NCBI RefSeq assembly: GCF_028368995.1
Contig: NZ_JAQNDL010000001.1
Location: 3,436,001-3,500,000, forward strand
DNA length: 64,000 bases
Reading direction: 5' to 3'
DNA from: Nannocystis bainbridge
Lineage (GTDB): Bacteria; Myxococcota_A; Polyangia; Nannocystales; Nannocystaceae
The notes below the pieces were generated by a model that was not told where the DNA came from, did no database searches, and worked only from the letters and a program-made list of their open reading frames with translations. Of this stretch, positions 1 to 7,870 are shown piece by piece (position 1 is the first letter of the stretch; each line of letters begins with the position of its first letter). The translations under genes were made by a program, and so were the position numbers.

Positions 1-137
1 GAGACGTGGGTCTGGACCACCTCGACGCGGACCCCCTCGGCCCGCCCGAAGGCGCGGGGATCCGAGAGGGCTTCGATCAGCGCGGCGAGCTCCATGGCGT
101 CCTCGAAGGCTGCCACGGCCGGCCCCCGCCCGTCCAT
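1..137 (-). CDS. Aminoglycoside phosphotransferase/ATP-binding fusion family protein, N-terminal fragment
   Basis: Only the first ~45 residues are in the window; the gene runs off the left edge. The segment MELAALIEALSDPRAF followed by VEVVQTHVS matches the usual opening of bacterial bifunctional aminoglycoside phosphotransferase / P-loop kinase proteins, where a VQTHIS-type strand starts the phosphotransferase fold. That family match is from memory of the N-terminus alone, so it is tentative. Two in-frame ATGs exist, at 137 and at 95. The second has a GAGG-type ribosome site about 7 nt upstream and gives the more usual family start. No catalytic residues are visible in this fragment. Confidence 0.5.
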   Translation of the reverse strand, partial: MDGRGPAVAAFEDAMELAALIEALSDPRAFGRAEGVRVEVVQTHV

Positions 138-227
138 GTGCGAGTGTCACGATCGCACGCTCCCGCGATCGCGTATCGCCCGATGACGGCGACCTCACGC
201 GCTCGCCGGGCGCCGCGAACGCCGACC

Positions 228-1709
228 TCACGGCAGCAGCCGCAGCGCCTCGAGCCGGCGGACCACCCGTTGATTGACGTCGGGCACGAAGCAGGTCGAG
301 TGCTCGTGCGCCCCGACGTCCTCGGCGAGCGCCAGCCGCGGCGGCGCCGCGCCGGCCCAGTGTCCGCTCACGCCGGCGTCGAGCCCCTGGGCGCTGACGA
401 TCGGCACCGTGCCGTCGCCCCCGCCGGCCACCGGCACCGCCCGGCGCCCCCGCGGCAGGTCCCAGCGGTACGCCGTCTCGGTCGCCATGCCCCCGGCGTA
501 CAGCATGAACGTGCGCGGGTGCGCGTAGCCGGCCAGCATGCGGTGCAGCGCTTGCGCGCAGCCGACCCCGCCCCGCAGCGTCGCCCGGTAGACGTCCCAC
601 CGCGCCAGCGCCCGGGCCGCGCGGGCCCGGTCGGCCCGCAGCCGCATCTCGTGGAACTCGGGGAAGCGCCCGTCCCACTCGTCGTCGAGCTGGATGAGCC
701 GCGCCTCCGAGGCCCGCGTCAGCGCGTCGGGCGCGTCGCCGAGGCCCTCGCCGAGCAGCGTCTGCAGGTCGGCCGCCGGCAGCTCCGGCACCACGCTGCG
801 CGGCCCGCCGGACAGGTACTCGGCGTAGATGTCGGCCGCCGGGGCCACCTGTCCCGAAGGACCGGTGAGCCAACCCTCGTAGACCTGGTTCGGCATCAGC
901 TGCAGCGGCCCCTCGGTCCCGCTCATCAGCATCGTGTAGCCCCACCAGGTCCCGCCGAGGATCCCGGCGAAGATCTTGCCCTCGAGCCCGGTCGCCCGCT
1001 CGTTGCCGAGGCCCTCGACGAACCGGCGGTAGGCCACCACCGCGCCGTTGCACGGCTGGACCACGTGGACCACGCCCTTGACCAGGTTGGCGACGCCGCA
1101 GCCGGCCGGCGCGCAGGCGTAGCGGGCCACCAGCCCGCCCATGCTGTGCGTCACCAGCACCACCTTGTCGACGCCGTGCTTGTCGAGCACATAGCGGATC
1201 CGCCGCGCCAGCAGCGTCGCCCCGTTCGAGACCGTGCGCCGCCAGTCGTAGCCGAACGCGTACACCGGGTGCGCGCCGGCGGCGTAGGTCCCGCTGTTGA
1301 ACGCGACCTCGAGCGCCTTGAGGATCGCGTAGTAATAGCCCTGCGACACCCCGCCCCAGCCGCGCTGGCGGCCGTAGAAGCCCGGGTCGCCGTTCGGATC
1401 GACCGCGCGCCAGATCTTCTCGAGCTCCTTGTCCCACGCGATCGAGTCGCTGAGGACCTCGCCGATCCCGGTGTGCACGCTGAGCAATTCGGCCGCCCGC
1501 TCGGCCGAGCGCATCGACCAGCCGATCAGGTTCTTCTTGCTGTCCGGGTCCCACAGCTCGTTGTGCGCCGTCAGGCGCAGGCGCGAGCCCATCACCCCCG
1601 GCACGAACACGATCGGCAGCGGCTTGCCGGTGCGCAGCGTGTTCTCCTTGCCCTGCTCGAAGATCCGCGCCGCCTCGATCTCGCGCACCGTCAGCTGGTC
1701 GTCCGCCAT
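228..1709 (-). CDS. LCAT-like alpha/beta-hydrolase lipase, candidate type VI effector
   Basis: A 493-residue protein with lecithin:cholesterol acyltransferase-like hallmarks. VFVPGVMGSRLR at residues 34-45 is the oxyanion strand and loop, GYDWRR lies at 153-158, and the nucleophile elbow THSMGG at 187-192 puts the catalytic Ser at 189. GDGTVP at 431-436 carries the acid, and HEH near 468-470 can supply the His. No signal peptide or membrane segment is seen, so export would need a dedicated route. It is the last gene of a minus-strand operon that diverges from vgrG, 9 bp after the unknown gene upstream. Lipases of this kind are common VgrG cargo (Tle effectors), so a phospholipase effector role is inferred, not shown. 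A degenerate copy of the window-wide palindrome lies in frame near 846-868 (TGPSGQVAP). Confidence 0.75.
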   Translation of the reverse strand: MADDQLTVREIEAARIFEQGKENTLRTGKPLPIVFVPGVMGSRLRLTAHNELWDPDSKKNLIGWSMRSAERAAELLSVHTGIGEVLSDSIAWDKELEKIWRAVDPNGDPGFYGRQRGWGGVSQGYYYAILKALEVAFNSGTYAAGAHPVYAFGYDWRRTVSNGATLLARRIRYVLDKHGVDKVVLVTHSMGGLVARYACAPAGCGVANLVKGVVHVVQPCNGAVVAYRRFVEGLGNERATGLEGKIFAGILGGTWWGYTMLMSGTEGPLQLMPNQVYEGWLTGPSGQVAPAADIYAEYLSGGPRSVVPELPAADLQTLLGEGLGDAPDALTRASEARLIQLDDEWDGRFPEFHEMRLRADRARAARALARWDVYRATLRGGVGCAQALHRMLAGYAHPRTFMLYAGGMATETAYRWDLPRGRRAVPVAGGGDGTVPIVSAQGLDAGVSGHWAGAAPPRLALAEDVGAHEHSTCFVPDVNQRVVRRLEALRLLP

Positions 1710-1718
1710 CCCCGCTCC

Positions 1719-2552
1719 TCAGTGTCGCGCCACGCTGGCGACCATCGCCGAAAACCCCGCCGCGCCGATCGCCTCGCGCTCGCGCTCGACCACCACCAGC
1801 CGCAGCGACAGCCCCGGCGCCGCGGCCACCCGCGCCCACGTCGATCCCAGCACCGTCCCGTACGGGTCGCAGCGGTCGAGCCGCCACGCGCCCCACACCG
1901 CCTCGGCGCTCGCCAGCAGCGTCTCGCCGGCCGCCAGCGGCACCACCACCAGCAGCTCGTCCGGCCCGGCGCCGCCCCACGCCTCGAACTCGGGCGCCCC
2001 GGGCATGTCCGAAGCGCCCTGGTCCAAGAGACAGATCACGAGCTCGCCGGCGGCCGCGAACCGGTACACCCGCGGCGGCCGCAGCCACGTCGGCAGCGCC
2101 AGCGGGGCCCCGAAGGCCCGCCGCTCGGCCCAGCCCGGCGGCAGCGAGCCGCCGCCGACGGCCGCGACCAGGGCCATGAACACGGTGTCGGCCCACTCGC
2201 GCGCGCTCTCGAAGCGCAGCGTCCACATCCGCCCCAGCGGGTCGCGCAGGGCCGCCACCCACACCCCGCCGACGATCTCCGGGTCGGTGATCGCCAGCGT
2301 GTGGGCCGGCCCGAGCCCGGTCTCGACCTGTCCTTCGGGCCAGCCCGGGTCGCCGCCGAGGGCCCGCGCCGCGCTCCTGCGGTTGGCCGCGATCAGGTCG
2401 GCCGGGCGCACGTCGGCCGGCAGCAGCTCGGTCTCGATCGTCAGCCGGTCCGCATCGCCGCCGCCGGCCTCCTCGAACACATAGCCGGTGCGGTCCTCCA
2501 GCTCGTCGGGCACGTCCACCGCGTACGGGTCGCACAGTCGCAGCACTTCCAC
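1719..2552 (-). CDS. Unknown VgrG-island protein, possible DcrB/DUF1795-like fold
   Basis: A 277-residue soluble protein that I do not firmly recognise. The N-terminal half (TGYVFEEAG, then TIETELLPADV) has the strand pattern of DcrB/DUF1795 proteins, which include Eag-type VgrG/effector chaperones. The C-terminal half (GPDELLVVVPLAAGETLLASAEAVW) may be a second, similar domain. It sits 1 bp after the LysM gene and 9 bp before the lipase gene, so the three are probably co-transcribed. Its place beside a putative effector would fit an adaptor, chaperone or immunity role; this is inference from position. An in-frame copy of the repeated palindrome lies at 2003-2013 and encodes SDMPG. Confidence 0.6.
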   Translation of the reverse strand: MEVLRLCDPYAVDVPDELEDRTGYVFEEAGGGDADRLTIETELLPADVRPADLIAANRRSAARALGGDPGWPEGQVETGLGPAHTLAITDPEIVGGVWVAALRDPLGRMWTLRFESAREWADTVFMALVAAVGGGSLPPGWAERRAFGAPLALPTWLRPPRVYRFAAAGELVICLLDQGASDMPGAPEFEAWGGAGPDELLVVVPLAAGETLLASAEAVWGAWRLDRCDPYGTVLGSTWARVAAAPGLSLRLVVVEREREAIGAAGFSAMVASVARH

Positions 2553-2553
2553 C

Positions 2554-3189
2554 TCACATCCCGTACAGCTCGCGCAGCTTGGCCTGCGTCGCCGCGTCGA
2601 GCTCGCCGCTCGCCGGCAGCCCCTCGCGCAGCTGCAGGCCCCACAGCGCCAGCGCCGTCGCGTCGTCGAGATCGCCGCTGACGCGCCCGTGATAGAGGCC
2701 GAGCTGCCGCAGCCGCGCCTGCGCCCCCGACACCTCCGACACCGGGTCGAGGTGCCCGAGTCGCAGCCGGTACATCAACTTGCGCTCGGGGAACTCGACC
2801 ACCGCCTCGGTCGCCTGGCTGCCGATCGGCTCGACCAGTCGTCCGTCGCCGTCGGTCACGCCCTCGCGGACGGGCTCTTCCATCCCTGTCACAAAGAACC
2901 TGTACGAAGCGCCAGCCACCGGTGCATCGCCCTCGACGAACCGCAGCCGCACCTCCGCGGCCGCCGGCGCCAGCTTGAACCTGTGCGACGCCCCGGTGGC
3001 CCGCGTCTCCCACTTCGGCGGCGGCTCCGGCACGAACAGCGCGTCGCCCGGCAGCAGCGCGCTCGGATCGCGGGCCCGCTCGCGCAGCGCCGCGTTGTTC
3101 GGGTGGTCCCACAGCTCGCGCCAGTCGACGCCGAGGCGCGCCGCGATGCTCCCCGCGCACTCTCCCTGCGCCACCCGGTGACTCGCCAT
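2554..3189 (-). CDS. LysM-like plus peptidoglycan-binding (PGBD) protein of the VgrG operon
   Basis: 211 residues starting at MASHRVAQGE. Residues ~1-55 (SHRVAQGECAGSIAARLGV, ending LLPGDALFVPEPP) have the LysM pattern. A beta-rich middle domain follows at ~65-145. Residues ~150-211 (ARLRQLGLYHGRVSGDLDD...ALWGLQ) are a PG_binding_1 repeat. Proteins of this layout are frequent in myxobacterial and proteobacterial VgrG clusters, where they may help cargo engage the target cell wall. The open frame extends upstream to 3318, but that stretch is low-complexity and overlaps palindromic repeats, so the ATG at 3189 was chosen. No signal peptide is seen. It is followed after 1 bp by the unknown gene. 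Confidence 0.75.
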   Translation of the reverse strand: MASHRVAQGECAGSIAARLGVDWRELWDHPNNAALRERARDPSALLPGDALFVPEPPPKWETRATGASHRFKLAPAAAEVRLRFVEGDAPVAGASYRFFVTGMEEPVREGVTDGDGRLVEPIGSQATEAVVEFPERKLMYRLRLGHLDPVSEVSGAQARLRQLGLYHGRVSGDLDDATALALWGLQLREGLPASGELDAATQAKLRELYGM

Positions 3190-3294
3190 CGCCCCGCCAC
3201 GGTATCCGCCCGCCCCGCCCGCCGACAAGCCGGACCCGCCGCGCGCCCCCGCTCCGGGGCGCCTCCGCGCCCCGCGAAACCGCGCACGCAAATC

Positions 3295-3331
3295 ATATGT
3301 CCCTTCAGACATGTCCATGAGGACATTCGAT
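3295..3331. repeat. Tandem ACATGTCC-type palindromic repeats
   Basis: ATATGTCCCTTCAGACATGT is directly followed by CCATGAGGACAT: two overlapping copies of the repeat family, in the 302-bp gap upstream of the LysM gene. The rest of the gap (3190-3491) shows no convincing gene. Confidence 0.6.
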
Positions 3332-3491
3332 AATCACGCCCTGCGAGATCTCGCCGGACCGACTCACGCCGCTGCACAAAGGCAGAAGCGAGAGCAGCCG
3401 TCCGCTGCAGCGCGGCTTGCGAGCGTCGCCCGCAGCCCACACCGGCGGGCTGATTCGACCTCGACGATCGTGGTCCCGAACTCGCCCGCGC

Positions 3492-4031
3492 TCACTCGGC
3501 GGCCGACCACATGCTCGCGCCGCGCTTCGGGAACGTGACCTTGCACGACCCTGGCGGCAGCCCGCGCACCACCGCCTTGCCGTCGACGCCGAGCGAGCCG
3601 CGCAGCTGCCGGCCGTCGGCCAGCTCGATCACGTACGGCTCCCACGCCACTGGTGCCCCGTGATCGTCGACCAGCTCGAGCCCGATCCACTCGGTCTCGA
3701 CCAGCTTCGTATCGCCCTCCTCGGCCGCCGGCTCGCCCGCGCTGCGGCCCGCCTGACCGGACTCGCGCGCCGGCGCCTCGCGCTCGTGGACGATCTGCCC
3801 GCGCCGCAGCAGATCGATCAGCACCGTCTGCAGCGCCGCCCGCTCCAGCCGCGACGCATCGATCGCCGCCGCCGCGAACACCAGCCCGCGCAGCGCCGCA
3901 GCGGACTCGGGCGTCAGCGCCAGCGCCTCGATCGTGCGCGCTGCGACCTCGCGGCTCAGCCCCGCGCCGCGGCCGGCCGCGAACCACCATTGCTCGCCGA
4001 AGCGCCCTGCGATCGCCACCCGTCGGGCCAC
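3492..4031 (-). CDS. VgrG-associated protein with carboxypeptidase-regulatory-like tail
   Basis: 179 residues, no signal peptide. The N-terminal ~95 residues are helical and Ala-rich. The C-terminal ~65 (TEWIGLELVDDHGAP, YVIELADGRQLRGSLG, GLPPGSCKVTFPK) match the small beta-sandwich often found at the end of VgrG proteins or as a separate protein next to them, read as a spike extension or cargo docking piece. It is the first gene of the minus-strand operon and starts 119 bp from vgrG, which runs the other way, so both probably share one control region (4032-4150). The assignment rests on the C-terminal sequence pattern and context. Confidence 0.65.
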   Translation of the reverse strand: MARRVAIAGRFGEQWWFAAGRGAGLSREVAARTIEALALTPESAAALRGLVFAAAAIDASRLERAALQTVLIDLLRRGQIVHEREAPARESGQAGRSAGEPAAEEGDTKLVETEWIGLELVDDHGAPVAWEPYVIELADGRQLRGSLGVDGKAVVRGLPPGSCKVTFPKRGASMWSAAE

Positions 4032-4150
4032 GCCGCGAATCTACACCAGCCGCCTCGCGCCCGCCGCGATCGAGACCGCGCCGCGCTCTCGCGCGCCTCA
4101 CTTCGACTCGCCGGCCGCTCGCCCGCGTGCAACACTGCTGCCGCGCCGCG

Positions 4151-6400
4151 ATGAACGATCACGCCTCGGACGACCGCAGCGGCCTCCTCGCTGCCACGCG
4201 CTACAGCTTCACCTGCAAGGGCACCCAGGGCGTCGTCTGGCACGTCCGCCGCTTCGACCTCGTCGAATCGATGTCCGAGCCCTACCGCCTCCACCTCGAG
4301 ATCCTCACCGACGACCTGTCCGTCGATCCGGGCGACCTCCTCGGGGCCGAGTGCGACTTCTTCATCGAGCGCGACGTCGCCGCCCGGGCCGTCTACGGCG
4401 TCGTCGCCCGCATGCAGGAGCTCGGCGTCGTCACCGACCGCCTCGTCCTCGGTATCGACCTCGTGCCCGCGCTCGCCTTGCTCGGCCAGGTCGTCAACAC
4501 CCGCTTCTTTCAGGAGCAGAACGTCCCCGACATCCTGCGCCAGGTGTTGGAGCCCGGGCTCGAGCTCGAGGGTCGGCGGCTGCGCCTCGACCTCGACGCC
4601 GCCGCTTACGAGCCGCGCGAGTACTGCGTCCAGTTCCGCGAGACCGACCTCGAGTTCGCCGCGCGGCTCATGCAGGAGGAGGGCATCCTCTACTACTTCG
4701 AGCACCCGGTGAACGGCGGCCCCGAGGTCCTCGTGCTCGCCGGCGGCAGCGACCGTTGCAAGCCGCTGCCGCTCGAGGGTGGGCGCGAGCAGATCGACTA
4801 CCTCGCGCGGCAGACCGGCACCGCCCTGCGTCAGTCGATCGACAGCCTGACCCCGACCTGGTCGCTGCGGACCACCTCGATCGTCCAGCGCGACTTCGAC
4901 TGGCTGCACCCCAGCGACTCGCCGTACCAGCGCGAGCGGCGATCGAAGGACCCTCGCGGCCGCGACCGCGAGGTCTACGACCACGACGAGCTGCGGCTCC
5001 ACCGCGACGACGGCGTCAAGCGGGCCAAGCGCAAGCTCGAGCAGCAGTCGGCCCAGACCCGCGTGTACCTCGGGACAGGCGACGTCACCGAGCTCGCGCC
5101 CGGCCACACCTTCACCCTCCTGGGTCACCCGCAGCCGCAGCTCGACCGCGAGTACCTGCTCGTGCGCGTGCGCCACCGCGGCGCCGCGCCCGAGGAGGAC
5201 ATGTACGCCAGCGCCCGCGGCGAGACCCGCTACGACAACGAGTTCGAGGCCATCCCCGCCGACGTGCCGTGGCGGCCCGAGCCCACCCTCACCCGTCCGC
5301 GCGCTCATGGGCCGCAGACCGCGATCGTCGTCGGCCCTGCCGGCGAAGAGGTGCACACCGACGAGCACGGGCGCATCAAGGTCCATTTTCACTGGGACCG
5401 GATCTCCCCCTTCGACGACACTGCCTCTTGCTGGATCCGCGTCGCCCAGAAGTGGGCCGGTCCATCGTGGGGCGCCGTCTTCATCCCGCGCGTCGGCATG
5501 GAGGTCCTCGTCGAATTCCTCGACGGCGACCCCGACCGCCCCGTCGTCACCGGTTGCGTCTACAACGGCCAGAACCGGCCGCCTTACGACCTGCCGCAGG
5601 AGAAGACCAAGAGCACGATGAAGTCCGACTCCAGCCCTGGCGGCGGTGGTTCGAACGAGATCCGCTTCGAGGACGCGGCCGGGGCCGAGGAGATCTTCAT
5701 CCACGGTCAGCTCGACATGAACACCGACGTCATCCGCGACACCACGCGCAAGAGCGGTCGCGACGACTCGAGCAACGTCGGTCGCCACCAGAAGGACGCC
5801 GTCGGGGTCAACCGCACCGCCAGCGTCGGCAACAACGAGACCATGACCGTCGGCGTCGACCAGTCGCTCACTGTCGGCAACAACCAGACGATCAGCGTCG
5901 GCGTCAACCAGAGCCTCACTGTCGGCTCGATGCAGAACGAGACTGTCGGCGCCAACCAGACGATCAGCGTCGGCGCCAACCAGAGCTCGACCATCGGCGC
6001 CAATCAGTCGACCACCGTCGGCGCCAGCATGACCCTCAGCGTCGGCGGCTCGATGAGCGTGACCGGCGGCGGCAGCAGCACCACCGGCATCGGCGGCAGC
6101 AGCAGCACCACGATCGGCGGCAACGACACCACCAGCGTCGGCGGCAGCAGCACCACCAACGTCGGCGGCGCCACCACGATGACCTTCTCCACCGCCCACG
6201 ACCTCAACGTCGGCGCCGCGCGGACCACCAACATCGGCGGCGGCGACACCCTCAACGTCACCGGCGCGCTGAAGATCACCGCCGCCTCGATCACGCTCTC
6301 GGCCGGCGGCTCGACCATCGACATCGGCCCGGGCGGTGTCACGATCTCCGCCGGCGCGATCGTCTCGATCACCGGCGCCATGGTCAATGTCAACACTTAG
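4151..6400 (+). CDS. vgrG: Type VI secretion spike protein VgrG/TssI with long beta-helix needle
   Basis: 749 residues with standard VgrG architecture. The gp27-like hub covers ~15-330. The gp5-type OB fold lies at ~385-475, with EVHTDEHGRIKVHFHWDR, SCWIRVAQKWAG and GAVFIPRVGMEVLVEF. The needle begins near residue 540 and consists of repeats about 8 residues long (NQSLTVG, NQTISVG, GGSSTTxIGG), later shifting to a Gly/Ser/Thr-rich version. VgrG trimers form the puncturing tip of the contractile type VI system and carry effectors. The open frame continues 5' to 3653, but only from MNDHASDD is the sequence VgrG-like. No Hcp or sheath genes are nearby, so this is an orphan VgrG island. The 3' end overlaps the next gene by 14 bp. 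Confidence 0.93.
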   Translation: MNDHASDDRSGLLAATRYSFTCKGTQGVVWHVRRFDLVESMSEPYRLHLEILTDDLSVDPGDLLGAECDFFIERDVAARAVYGVVARMQELGVVTDRLVLGIDLVPALALLGQVVNTRFFQEQNVPDILRQVLEPGLELEGRRLRLDLDAAAYEPREYCVQFRETDLEFAARLMQEEGILYYFEHPVNGGPEVLVLAGGSDRCKPLPLEGGREQIDYLARQTGTALRQSIDSLTPTWSLRTTSIVQRDFDWLHPSDSPYQRERRSKDPRGRDREVYDHDELRLHRDDGVKRAKRKLEQQSAQTRVYLGTGDVTELAPGHTFTLLGHPQPQLDREYLLVRVRHRGAAPEEDMYASARGETRYDNEFEAIPADVPWRPEPTLTRPRAHGPQTAIVVGPAGEEVHTDEHGRIKVHFHWDRISPFDDTASCWIRVAQKWAGPSWGAVFIPRVGMEVLVEFLDGDPDRPVVTGCVYNGQNRPPYDLPQEKTKSTMKSDSSPGGGGSNEIRFEDAAGAEEIFIHGQLDMNTDVIRDTTRKSGRDDSSNVGRHQKDAVGVNRTASVGNNETMTVGVDQSLTVGNNQTISVGVNQSLTVGSMQNETVGANQTISVGANQSSTIGANQSTTVGASMTLSVGGSMSVTGGGSSTTGIGGSSSTTIGGNDTTSVGGSSTTNVGGATTMTFSTAHDLNVGAARTTNIGGGDTLNVTGALKITAASITLSAGGSTIDIGPGGVTISAGAIVSITGAMVNVNT
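5700..6330 (+). repeat. Degenerate repeat tract encoding the VgrG needle
   Basis: Codons repeat with a period near 24 bp around GTCGGC (Val-Gly), encoding [N/G]x[S/T]x[S/T][V/I]G strands. The first half is Asn-Gln type and the second half Gly-Ser-Ser type. It fits a trimeric beta-helix with the strand turn at Val-Gly. Confidence 0.7.
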
Positions 6401-7673
6401 CCGACTCGCCTGCGCGCTCGCGTGGATGGCCGCCTGCGGCCCCGCGGCGCCCGGCGAGAGCAGCGGCTCCGACACCGAGGTCACCACCGCCGAGGTCACC
6501 ACCTCCGAGGTCACCACCTCCGTGGTCACCACCTCCGGCGATGCGCCGACCACCGGCGGCGGGCCGCTCGACTGCGACGCCGTGTGCGACGCGCCCTGGA
6601 CCTTCGAGGGCCACCTCTCGATCACCCCGGAGCTCGACCCGGCGCAGTTCGAGTGCATGCGCGAGGTCACCGGCAACCTCCACCTGACCGGCTTCACCGG
6701 CCCGCTCCCGACCCAGCTGCGCGCGCTCCAGCGGGTCGGCGGATTCATGGTCGTGTTCGCCAACGACGGCCTCGCCGACCTCGCGGGGCTCGAGTGCCTG
6801 CGCCGCAGCGAGGCCCTGTTCCTCGAGGAGAACCCCGCGCTGGTCGACGTCGCTGCGCTCGCCGGCATGGAGGCGACCACGTCCCTGGCCGTGCACCTGT
6901 GCGACGCCCTCGCCGACCTCTCGCCGCTGGCGAACCTCACCGGCGTCCGCCAGCTCAGCTTCCGCTCCGACCCGGTCCTCGCCACGCTGCCCGCGTTGCC
7001 GGTCGGGACCGTGCTCGACCGCCTGACGGTCGAACATTGCCCCGCGCTGAAAGACCTCGACGCCTTGGCCGGCGTCCGCGGCACGCCCCTGGTGATCCAG
7101 CTGCTGCGCTCGTCCGGGCTCGTCAGCATCGCCGGCCTCGGCGGGCTGTGGGACGCGGGCGATCTGTCGAGCGCGATGTTGATCTTGCACGACCTCCCGC
7201 AGCTCGGGTCACTCGCCGGCCTCGAGGCCCTGCCCGCCGCCGGCACGCTCGAGCTGTCCGCGTTGCCGCAGCTCGACTCGCTGGCGCCGCTCGCCGGCCT
7301 GCGCGCGGTCGAAGAGCTGCAGCTCCACGATCTCCCGGCCCTGAAGTCGTTGGCGGGCATGACCGGCCTCGAGCGCCTCGGCACCCTGCAGATCGGCCGC
7401 TGCGAGCCCGACAGCGGCCTCCCGATCGTCGATCTCGCCGGCCTCGACGCGGTGACCGAGCTGCACGCGATCCACCTCGACGACAACCCCGCGTTGCAGT
7501 CGCTCGCCGGCCTCGACGCGCTCGTCACCGGCCCTGACGAGGTCATCGCCGTCGACAATCCCGTGCTCGATCCGGCTGCGTTCGCCGCCTTCGTCGCCGC
7601 GCACGCCGTGCCCACCAGTTGCCACAGCCCACCCGGGGCGTGCAGCTGCGACTGGGCCGACGCCGTGCCGTGA
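6387..7673 (+). CDS. Leucine-rich-repeat-like (L-domain) lipoprotein
   Basis: 428 residues. A short signal peptide (MSTLSRLACALAW) ends in a MAAC lipobox, followed by a Glu/Thr/Ser spacer (VTTAEVTTSEVTT). From residue ~70 on there are repeated units of the kind LxxLxxLxxLxxLxL, such as SLAGLEALPAAGTLELSALPQLDSLAPL. They resemble receptor L-domain or bacterial surface LRR repeats, with paired Cys near the end (CHSPPGACSC). The start overlaps vgrG by 14 bp, which suggests coupled translation and a link with the spike island. A function in binding, or as a surface-exposed partner of the type VI cargo, is inference. An earlier in-frame ATG at 6336 lies well inside vgrG and gives a poorer signal peptide. 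Confidence 0.7.
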   Translation: MSTLSRLACALAWMAACGPAAPGESSGSDTEVTTAEVTTSEVTTSVVTTSGDAPTTGGGPLDCDAVCDAPWTFEGHLSITPELDPAQFECMREVTGNLHLTGFTGPLPTQLRALQRVGGFMVVFANDGLADLAGLECLRRSEALFLEENPALVDVAALAGMEATTSLAVHLCDALADLSPLANLTGVRQLSFRSDPVLATLPALPVGTVLDRLTVEHCPALKDLDALAGVRGTPLVIQLLRSSGLVSIAGLGGLWDAGDLSSAMLILHDLPQLGSLAGLEALPAAGTLELSALPQLDSLAPLAGLRAVEELQLHDLPALKSLAGMTGLERLGTLQIGRCEPDSGLPIVDLAGLDAVTELHAIHLDDNPALQSLAGLDALVTGPDEVIAVDNPVLDPAAFAAFVAAHAVPTSCHSPPGACSCDWADAVP

Positions 7674-7771
7674 TTCGCCCTGCCACGGGCATGCCTGGTC
7701 TCCTGTCGTGACCCGGCGCGGCGGGTCCGCGACGAACGTCCCTCCTTTCCGCGCCCGTGCGGGCCGCCTCG

Positions 7772-7797
7772 GTGCAAATGTCCTTCGAGACAGGTTG
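7772..7797. repeat. ACATGTCC-family repeat, intergenic
   Basis: AAATGTCCTTCGAGACAGGTT, a degenerate copy of the window-wide palindrome, lies between the two lipoprotein genes. Confidence 0.45.
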
Positions 7798-7870
7798 CTC
7801 GGGGCAGCATGCGGCCGCCGGTCCGTGAGGTCGTGTTGCGCGGCGTGGCGTCGCCGCGTATCGTCGCGGC

